From positions 62,001 to 126,000 of the forward strand of contig NZ_BAFV01000070.1 in the NCBI RefSeq assembly GCF_000308515.1: DNA of 64,000 bases, given 5' to 3'. Below, in pieces: positions 57,832 through 64,000 of the stretch (within the stretch, counting starts at the first letter, position 1; each line of letters opens with the position of its first letter). Source of the DNA: Nocardia carnea NBRC 14403 (GTDB lineage Bacteria > Actinomycetota > Actinomycetes > Mycobacteriales > Mycobacteriaceae). The notes under the pieces are model-generated. The model was not told where the DNA came from. It ran no database searches and was given only the letters and a program-made list of their open reading frames with translations. The translations under genes and the position numbers were made by a program.

Positions 57832-60081
57832 CTACTCCTGGTTTCCGGGCTGTTCGTGGTTTTCGGCGGCGGGTTCCACCACGGCGAGTACGGCGCCGAC
57901 ATCGACCTGTTGACCGACCGCGACGTTGACCGCGCTGAGCACGCCGTCCGCCGGGGCGGCGATGGTGTGCTCCATCTTCATGGCCTCCAGCCACAGGATG
58001 GGCTGACCGGCGCGGACAGTGCTGCCGACCTCGGCACCGAGCCGGATCACACTGCCCGGCATGGGAGCGAGCAGCGATCCGGTGGCGACCTGGTCGGCCG
58101 GGTCGGTGAACCGGGGCAGCCGCCGCACCGTGACCGGGCCGAGAGCCGAATCCACGCAGACCAGATCGTCGTAGCGGGCGACGCTGAACTGCCGGCGCAC
58201 CGGACCGTGCGCACCCGGTACGGCGAGAACCACCTGATCGGATGTGGCCGAGATCAGTTCGAGGCCGTCGAACCCGGCGACCGTCACACCGGTGCGGGTG
58301 AACCGGTAGTCGATCTCGTGGGTGCCGCTGGTCCGGCTCTCGTAGGACTTGCGCTGCGATTGCGAGGGCAGATTTCGCCAGCCGCTGGGCGCGCCCGCGA
58401 CCACGGTGGCACGCGCCCGATTGGCGGCGGATTCGGCGAGCGCGGCGGCGACGATCGACAGTTTCTCGTCGTCCGGGCTCACCAAAGGCTCCGACAGGAC
58501 GTCCAGACCGTGGGTGGCGAAGAAGGCGGTATCGGTATCACCGGCCAGGAAGGCGGGATGGCGCAGTACGCGGACCAGCAGGTCACGGTTGGTGACCAGG
58601 CCGTGGATCCGGGCCCGCTGCAACGCCCCGGCGAGCAGCCGGGCGGCTTCGTCGCGGGTGCGGCCATAGGAGATGACCTTCGCCAGCATCGGGTCGTAGT
58701 GGACGCCGACCACCGAACCGTCGGCGACACCGGAATCCAGACGGATACCGGGACGTTCGAGCAGATCGAACTCGGTTGCCACCGCGGGAATCTCGATGCG
58801 CTGTACCGTTCCGCTCTGCGGCTGCCAGTCCTGAGCCGGGTCCTCGGCATAGAGCCGGACCTCGATCGAATGACCTCGCATGCGGGGTGGTTGCGCCGGG
58901 AGCTGCCCGCCCTGGGCGATTTCCAGCTGGAGCTGGACCAGATCCATGCCGGTGGTGCATTCGGTGACCGGGTGTTCCACCTGCAACCTGGTGTTCATCT
59001 CGAGAAAGAAGAACTCACCGGATTCGTCGGCCAGGAATTCGACTGTTCCGGCACCGGTGTAACCGATGGCGTCGGCCGCTTGGCGAGCCGCTGCATACAG
59101 CCTGCCCCGCATACCGCCGACTGCCGGTATGCCCGCTACCGACCGGTTGCCGTCACTTGCGGCCGACGGACTGCCGCCGAAAGCGGCCGAGCCCGATTCG
59201 CCCGTGGGCGCGGAGTCCGCTGGACCGTCCTGCGCCGCGTCCGGCGAACGCCGCTCGGACACGTGTCCTCGCACCCCGACCGTCGAATTGCCGGGACGAG
59301 ATCCGTGCGCATCACCGGCCCGTGCGGCGTCGATGCGCTCCACGAGCGGCGAGGGCGCCTCCTCGACGACCTTCTGGTGTCGGCGCTGGATCGAGCATTC
59401 ACGCTCGCCGACCGCCCAGATCGTGCCATGCATATCGGCCATCACCTGGACCTCGATATGGCGGCCGGTTTCGAGGTAGCGCTCGCAGAAGACGGTCGGG
59501 TCGCCGAATGCGGATTCGGCTTCCCGGCGCGCGCCGGCGAGCTGCTCAGGAAGTTCGGCGAGGGTGCGCACCACGCGCATCCCGCGACCGCCACCACCGG
59601 CCGAGGCCTTGATCAGGACCGGCAGTTGGTCCGTGGTGACCTCGTCGGGGTCGAGTTCGGCCAGCACCGGCACTCCGGCGGCGTCCATCATCTTCTTGGC
59701 CGCGACCTTGGAACCCATCTCTTCGATGGCGGTGACGGGCGGCCCGATCCACACCAGCCCGGCCGCTTGCACCGCGCGCGCGAATTCCGCGTTCTCGGAG
59801 AGGAAACCGTAGCCGGGGTGGACGGCGTCGGCACCCGCGGCCTGCGCGGCGGCGATGATGAGGTCGGCGCGGAGATAGGTCTCGGCGGGAGTGTTTCCGG
59901 GCAGGCGGACCGCCGCATCGGCCTCGGCCACGTGCGGGGATTCCGCGTCGGCGTCGGAGTACACGGCGACGGTGCCGAGTCCCATCCGGCGGCAGGTCGC
60001 GAAGACCCGGCGGGCGATCTCGCCGCGGTTGGCCACCAGAACACTGGTGATGAGCTGTGGTTGCGTCACGACCGGCCTCAC
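57832..60081 (-). CDS. Acyl-CoA carboxylase alpha subunit (biotin carboxylase + BCCP), with an insertion
   Basis: 749 residues. Biotin carboxylase: VLVANRGEIARRV, GYGFLSENAEF, IKASAGGGGRGM (ATP loop), EMNTRLQVEHPVTE (catalytic Glu and Arg). The biotin site is EAMKMEH near the C terminus. Between KVVEEAPSPLVERIDAA and MRGRLYAAARQAADAIGY lies an extra stretch of about 70 residues (about 254-323) rich in Gly, Ser, Ala, Pro and Asp, where relatives have only a short loop. ATG 60081 overlaps the beta-subunit stop (ATGA). Probably carboxylates a branched or terpenoid acyl-CoA. Confidence 0.93.
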   Translation of the reverse strand: MRPVVTQPQLITSVLVANRGEIARRVFATCRRMGLGTVAVYSDADAESPHVAEADAAVRLPGNTPAETYLRADLIIAAAQAAGADAVHPGYGFLSENAEFARAVQAAGLVWIGPPVTAIEEMGSKVAAKKMMDAAGVPVLAELDPDEVTTDQLPVLIKASAGGGGRGMRVVRTLAELPEQLAGARREAESAFGDPTVFCERYLETGRHIEVQVMADMHGTIWAVGERECSIQRRHQKVVEEAPSPLVERIDAARAGDAHGSRPGNSTVGVRGHVSERRSPDAAQDGPADSAPTGESGSAAFGGSPSAASDGNRSVAGIPAVGGMRGRLYAAARQAADAIGYTGAGTVEFLADESGEFFFLEMNTRLQVEHPVTECTTGMDLVQLQLEIAQGGQLPAQPPRMRGHSIEVRLYAEDPAQDWQPQSGTVQRIEIPAVATEFDLLERPGIRLDSGVADGSVVGVHYDPMLAKVISYGRTRDEAARLLAGALQRARIHGLVTNRDLLVRVLRHPAFLAGDTDTAFFATHGLDVLSEPLVSPDDEKLSIVAAALAESAANRARATVVAGAPSGWRNLPSQSQRKSYESRTSGTHEIDYRFTRTGVTVAGFDGLELISATSDQVVLAVPGAHGPVRRQFSVARYDDLVCVDSALGPVTVRRLPRFTDPADQVATGSLLAPMPGSVIRLGAEVGSTVRAGQPILWLEAMKMEHTIAAPADGVLSAVNVAVGQQVDVGAVLAVVEPAAENHEQPGNQE

Positions 60082-61676
60082 ATTCGGAAGACGCCGAAGC
60101 CCTCGGCGCCCTGGACAGGTGCTGTGTGGATGGCCGACAGGGCCATACCGAGCACTGTGCGGGTATCACGCGGGTCGATGACCCCGTCGTCGTAGAGCCG
60201 CCCGGACATGAACATGGCCAGCGATTCGGCCTCGATCTGCGCTTCCACCATGGCGCGCATCCCGGCATCGGCTTCTTCGTCGAATGCCTGCCCGCGGGCC
60301 TCGGCGGAGGCGCGGCCGACAATGGAGATCACGCCGGCCAGTTGCGCTCCGCCCATCACCGCGGATTTCGCGCTGGGCCAGGCGAATACGAAACGGGGGT
60401 CGTAAGCACGGCCGCACATACCGTAGTGTCCGGCGCCGTAGGAGGAGCCCATGAGCACCGAGATATGCGGGACCTTCGAATTGGAGACCGCGTTGATCAT
60501 CTGGGCGCCGTGTTTGATGATGCCCTTCTGCTCGTATTCCTTACCCACCATGTAGCCGGTGGTGTTGTGCAGGAACAGCAGCGGGGTGTTGGTCTTGTTT
60601 GCCAGCTGGATGAACTGGGTGGCCTTCTGCGATTCCTCGGAGAAGAGCACCCCGCGGGCATTGGCGAGAATGCCGACCGGATAGCCGTGCAATTCGGCCC
60701 AGCCGGTGACCAGGCTCGAACCGTAGAGCGGTTTGAATTCGTCGAAATCGGAGCCGTCGACGATACGGCCGATCACTTCGCGCGGGTCGAACGGGATCTT
60801 GAGATCGGGCGGGACGATACCGAGCAGATCCTCGGGATCGAAAAGCGGTTCCGGTGCCGAATCCCGCGGCGCCGGCCCCTGTTTCTGCCAGTTCAGCCGT
60901 TTGACGATCCGCCGACCGATCCGGATGGCGTCCTGCTCGTCGAGCGCGTAGTAATCGGCGAGACCGGAAACGCGGGCGTGCATATCGGCACCGCCCAGCG
61001 ATTCGTCGTCGGATTCCTCGCCGGTGGCCATTTTCACCAGTGGCGGCCCGCCGAGGAACACCTTGGAGCGTTCCTTGATCATCACCACATGGTCGGACAT
61101 ACCGGGAATGTAGGCGCCGCCCGCGGTGGAATTACCGAAAACCAGTGCGATGGTCGGTATCCCGGCGGCGGAGGCCTGGGTGAGGTCGCGGAACATCCGG
61201 CCGCCCGGGACGAAAACCTCTTTTTGCGTAGGTAGATCGGCGCCACCGGATTCCACCAGCGAGATCACCGGTAGGCGGTTCTCGCGAATGATGTCGTTGA
61301 CGCGCAGCGTTTTCCGGAGCGTCCACGGATTGGAGGTACCGCCGCGCACGGTGGGGTCGGGGGCGACGATCATACATTCGACGCCCTCCACGACGCCGAT
61401 TCCGGCGACCGTACTCGCCCCGACCTGGAACTCACTGCCCCATGCGGCGAGTGGGCACAGTTCGAGGAACGGCGAATCCTCGTCGATGAGCAGTTCGATC
61501 CGTTCCCGGGCGGTCAGCTTGCCGCGTTTGCGGTGCCGGGCCAGTTTCTCCGGGCCGCCGCCGGCGACGACCTTCTCGAACTCTGCGGAGACCTCGGCGA
61601 GTTTGGCCGTCATGGCCTCGGCCGCCGCCGTGTACTCCGCAGTGGTGGTGTCGAGAGTGCTGCGCAGTGTCGTCAT
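60078..61676 (-). CDS. Acyl-CoA carboxylase beta subunit (carboxyltransferase)
   Basis: 532 residues, the two-lobed crotonase-like carboxyltransferase of methylcrotonyl/geranyl-CoA-carboxylase type: RKRGKLTARERIELLIDEDS, VAPDPTVRGGTSNPWTLRK, GGADLPTQKEVF, VFGNSTAGGAYIPGMSD, GSSYGAGHYGMCGRAYDPRF. Transfers carboxyl from biotin to the acyl-CoA. ATG 61676 overlaps the stop of the upstream dehydrogenase by 4 bases. Confidence 0.94.
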   Translation of the reverse strand: MTTLRSTLDTTTAEYTAAAEAMTAKLAEVSAEFEKVVAGGGPEKLARHRKRGKLTARERIELLIDEDSPFLELCPLAAWGSEFQVGASTVAGIGVVEGVECMIVAPDPTVRGGTSNPWTLRKTLRVNDIIRENRLPVISLVESGGADLPTQKEVFVPGGRMFRDLTQASAAGIPTIALVFGNSTAGGAYIPGMSDHVVMIKERSKVFLGGPPLVKMATGEESDDESLGGADMHARVSGLADYYALDEQDAIRIGRRIVKRLNWQKQGPAPRDSAPEPLFDPEDLLGIVPPDLKIPFDPREVIGRIVDGSDFDEFKPLYGSSLVTGWAELHGYPVGILANARGVLFSEESQKATQFIQLANKTNTPLLFLHNTTGYMVGKEYEQKGIIKHGAQMINAVSNSKVPHISVLMGSSYGAGHYGMCGRAYDPRFVFAWPSAKSAVMGGAQLAGVISIVGRASAEARGQAFDEEADAGMRAMVEAQIEAESLAMFMSGRLYDDGVIDPRDTRTVLGMALSAIHTAPVQGAEGFGVFRM

Positions 61677-62824
61677 GCCTGATACCCCAATCGTTTCGCG
61701 GCCAGGCCGGTAAGGATTTCGGTGGTACCGCCACCGATCCCGAGAATCCGCATATCGCGGTACTGGCGTTCCACCTCGGATTCGCGCATATACCCCAGGC
61801 CGCCGAACAACTGCACGGCCTGGTTGGCGACCCATTCACCCGATTCGACGGCGGTGTTCTTGGCGAAACACACCTCGGCGATCAGATCGGTTTCCCCGGC
61901 GGCAGCACGAGCGGCCACATCTCGGGTGTAGACGCGGGCGATATCGACGCGGCGCGCCATCTCGGTGACGGTGTTCTGCACGGACTGGCGACTGATGAGC
62001 GGGCGGCCGAAGGTCTCCCGGTTACGCACCCAGTCCAGGGTGAGGTCCAGGCAGCGCTGCGCACTCGAGTACGCCTGCACGGCCAGGCCCACCCGCTCAC
62101 TGACGAAGGCCGCCGCGATCTGCAGGAATCCGGAGTTCTCCGGGCCCACCAGATTCGCCACCGGCACTCGCACATCCTCGTACGACAGCTCGGCGGTATC
62201 CGAAGCGCGCCAGCCCATCTTGTCCAGTTTCCGGCCGACGGTGAATCCGGGTGTGCCCTTCTCCACCACCAGCAGCGATACCCCGGACGAGCCCGGGCCG
62301 CCGGTGCGCACCGCAGTCACCACGAAATCGGCGCGGCAACCGGAGGTGATATAGGTTTTGGCGCCGTTGACGATGTAGTGGTCGCCGTCGCGGCGCGCGC
62401 TGGTGGTGAGGTGACCGACATCGGAACCGCCCCCGGGTTCGGTGATGGCCAGGGAGCCGATCTTCTCGCCGGCCAGGGTCGGTTTCACCCAGCGGTCGAT
62501 ATGCCCGGTGTCACCCGCGGCGATCAGATGCGGAACAGCGATACCGCAGGTGAACAGCGAGGCGAAAAGTCCGCCGGAAACACCCGCGTAGTGCAGTTCC
62601 TCGCAGACGATCGCCCCGTCGATCCCGTCTCCGCCGGCGCCACCCACGGCCTCCGGGAACTGGATACCGAGCAGGCCCAGCGCCCCGGCCTTCTTGTGCA
62701 GGTCCCGCGGGATCTCGCCGTCATGTTCCCAATCGTCCAGATACGGCAGGATCTCGCGCTCGGCGAACGCGCGGACGGTGGCGCGCAATTCGCGGCGTTC
62801 GGGTGTATTCCAGACAGTGCTCAC
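61673..62824 (-). CDS. Acyl-CoA dehydrogenase (second copy)
   Basis: 383-residue FAD enzyme: LAITEPGGGSDVGHLTTSAR, GAKTYITSG, AVQLFGGLGYMRESEVERQY and the C-terminal IGGGTTEILTGLAAKRLGY. A different subtype from the gene at 56669, so the two probably act at different steps. GTG 62824 overlaps the AtuA-like stop (GTGA), which fixes the start. Confidence 0.93.
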   Translation of the reverse strand: MSTVWNTPERRELRATVRAFAEREILPYLDDWEHDGEIPRDLHKKAGALGLLGIQFPEAVGGAGGDGIDGAIVCEELHYAGVSGGLFASLFTCGIAVPHLIAAGDTGHIDRWVKPTLAGEKIGSLAITEPGGGSDVGHLTTSARRDGDHYIVNGAKTYITSGCRADFVVTAVRTGGPGSSGVSLLVVEKGTPGFTVGRKLDKMGWRASDTAELSYEDVRVPVANLVGPENSGFLQIAAAFVSERVGLAVQAYSSAQRCLDLTLDWVRNRETFGRPLISRQSVQNTVTEMARRVDIARVYTRDVAARAAAGETDLIAEVCFAKNTAVESGEWVANQAVQLFGGLGYMRESEVERQYRDMRILGIGGGTTEILTGLAAKRLGYQA

Positions 62825-64000
62825 GACAGCAGCTCCAACGGTATATCGATATTGCGGGACCGCAGCCATTCGCCGAGGCCCTTGGCCTGCGGATCGAAAC
62901 GGGCCTGATAGGCCACGCCTTCGCCGAGCAGACCGGTGATCAGGAAATTGAGCGCCCGTAGATTGGGCAGAACATGCCGGGTCACCTCGAGTCCGGCGGT
63001 TTCCGGCAACAGTTCACGCAGGCGGCCGACGGTGAGAGTGTGCACCAGCCAGCGCCATTGTTCGTCGGTGCGGACCCATACGCCGATATTGGCGTCACCG
63101 CCCTTGTCGCCGCTGCGGGCCATCGCGATACTGCCGAGCGGAACACGTTTCGTGGGTGTGGCCGGAAGCGGGTCGGGGAGTTCGGGTTCGGGCACCTCGG
63201 CGAGTTCCCGGGTTTCCGAGGGGGCACCCACCAGGACCCGGCAGCCGGTGGGCCGCACCGCGGTATGCGCAACCTCGGCGGCGTCGACGAAACCAGGTCG
63301 GTAGACACCGTAGGGCGAACCGTTACCGGGCGGGGTGGTGAAACTACAACCCGGATAACTGGCCAGCGCGAGTTCCACGGCGACGCTGGAGAAAGCGCGG
63401 CCCACCTTGTTCGGGTCGGGGTCGCGGACCACGCAGCGCAGCAGGGCGCTCGCCTGCTCCTCGGTCTCGGCATCGGGGCGGTCGAGCCGAGCGAGGGTCC
63501 AGTCGAGTTCGGCGGGACGCTGCGGTAGCCAGGCTTCCAGTTGCCGCTGCGCCAGTTCGGCTTTCGCCTCGATATCCAACCCGGTGAGGATGAATTCCAT
63601 CTCGTTGCGGAAACCACCCAGCGTGTTCAGCGAGACCTTGAGCCGAGGCGGCGGTGGCTCGCCCTGCACTGCGCTGATCAGTACCCGGTCCGGTCCGTCC
63701 GCCGATAGCTCGACGGTATCGAGCCGGGTGGTGACATCGGGCCCGGCATAGCGCGCACCCTGGATCTCGTACATGAGCTGCGCGGCCACCGTATCCACCG
63801 TGACCGCACCGCCGCTGCCCGCATGTTTGGTGATCACGCTGCTGCCGTCCGCCCGGACCTCGGCGAGCGGGAAACCCGGCCGGCCCAGATCGGGCAGCTC
63901 GGTGAAGAACGCGAAGTTACCGCCGGTGGCCTGGGTGCCGCATTCGATCACGTGACCGGCCACCACCGCACCGGCGAGCCGATCGTAATCGGTGCGCTGC
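62821..64000 (-). CDS. AtuA-like acyclic terpene utilisation protein, 5' end outside window
   Basis: About 393 residues visible, open to the window edge; the family is about 570 long, so the first third is missing. The visible part starts within DYDRLAGAVVAGHVIECGTQ, continues through the DUF1446 core (GRPGFPLAEV, LNTLGGFRNEMEFILTGLD) and ends with the AtuA-type C-terminal domain (GSIAMARSGDKGGDANIGVW, LPNLRALNFLITGLLGEGV). The protein is needed for citronellol/geraniol growth in pseudomonads, with unclear activity. Confidence 0.9.
   Translation of the reverse strand, partial: QRTDYDRLAGAVVAGHVIECGTQATGGNFAFFTELPDLGRPGFPLAEVRADGSSVITKHAGSGGAVTVDTVAAQLMYEIQGARYAGPDVTTRLDTVELSADGPDRVLISAVQGEPPPPRLKVSLNTLGGFRNEMEFILTGLDIEAKAELAQRQLEAWLPQRPAELDWTLARLDRPDAETEEQASALLRCVVRDPDPNKVGRAFSSVAVELALASYPGCSFTTPPGNGSPYGVYRPGFVDAAEVAHTAVRPTGCRVLVGAPSETRELAEVPEPELPDPLPATPTKRVPLGSIAMARSGDKGGDANIGVWVRTDEQWRWLVHTLTVGRLRELLPETAGLEVTRHVLPNLRALNFLITGLLGEGVAYQARFDPQAKGLGEWLRSRNIDIPLELLS

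Noticed and set aside
57829..60195. Long plus-strand frame opposite the carboxylase alpha gene
   Set aside because: 788 codons but compositionally odd and antisense to a clear enzyme.

Overview
The window is about 64 kb of high-GC actinobacterial chromosome. I infer a Nocardia-like member of the Mycobacteriales. The reasons are: a gene block matching my memory of the Mycobacterium tuberculosis Rv0422c-Rv0435c neighbourhood (thiD, thiC, xthA, GNAT, def, DUF3263, LytR_C/VirR-type protein, sodC, YbdK-type ligase, CDC48-like AAA ATPase); DUF5753/DUF397 regulator pairs; many GTG/TTG starts; and several promoters that look leaderless. No rRNA, tRNA, CRISPR array, complete transposase or integrase was seen.

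Layout. 1-4.6 kb: the end of a FabH-type ketosynthase, an SRPBCC protein, a small lipoprotein and a double AAA ATPase. 4.8-10.7 kb: a complete Mrp (Mnh) Na+/H+ antiporter operon, A(+B)-C-D-E-F-G, with 4-nt overlaps at every junction, followed by a hairpin-rich repeat. 10.9-18.4 kb: PAP2 membrane phosphatase, YbdK-type ligase, sodC, VirR-like protein and DUF3263 (minus strand), then def, a GNAT and xthA (plus strand). 18.4-22.7 kb: a Uma2 nuclease-like protein, thiC under a TPP riboswitch, a membrane protein and a Zur-box-controlled CobW GTPase.

22.8-35.4 kb is a patchwork of small regulated units: an NmrA-like reductase; an MmyB-type regulator divergent from a SnoaL-like gene; an ECF sigma factor coupled to a YCII protein; an epoxide hydrolase and a FabF/Kas-type synthase, each divergent from a TetR gene with palindromic operators; a second Uma2; thiD; another SnoaL gene; a DHFR-like reductase; and a 5'-nucleotidase lipoprotein. 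35.4-36.1 kb: a higBA toxin-antitoxin module under a 33-bp perfect palindrome. 36.2-42.1 kb: a phosphonate-type cluster (PhnD, PhnC, tandem-fused PhnE, alcohol dehydrogenase, HAD hydrolase) with a divergent PhnF-type repressor and two copies of its operator. 42.2-51.7 kb is the accessory part: an Asp/Gly/His-rich exported protein, a shortened DUF2332 gene, a cupin, a methyltransferase, a second higBA-like pair, a DUF5753/DUF397 unit facing small unknown genes and an epimerase fragment, and two tandem paralogous lipoproteins.

51.9-53.8 kb: ohrR-ohr with an OhrR-type operator, plus an SDR. 53.8-55 kb: a small membrane protein and a third SnoaL gene. 55.1-64 kb (minus strand, entering from beyond the window): a tightly coupled catabolic operon of AtuA-like protein, acyl-CoA dehydrogenase, acyl-CoA carboxylase beta and alpha, acyl-CoA dehydrogenase, enoyl-CoA hydratase and TetR, probably for branched or terpenoid acyl-CoA breakdown.

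The observations I rate highest are a shared palindrome (TTACCT-N3-AGGTAA) in front of two distant SnoaL-like genes, with a looser copy before a third, one of them beside an MmyB-type regulator, and a 70-residue low-complexity insertion inside the biotin carboxylase domain of the acyl-CoA carboxylase alpha subunit.
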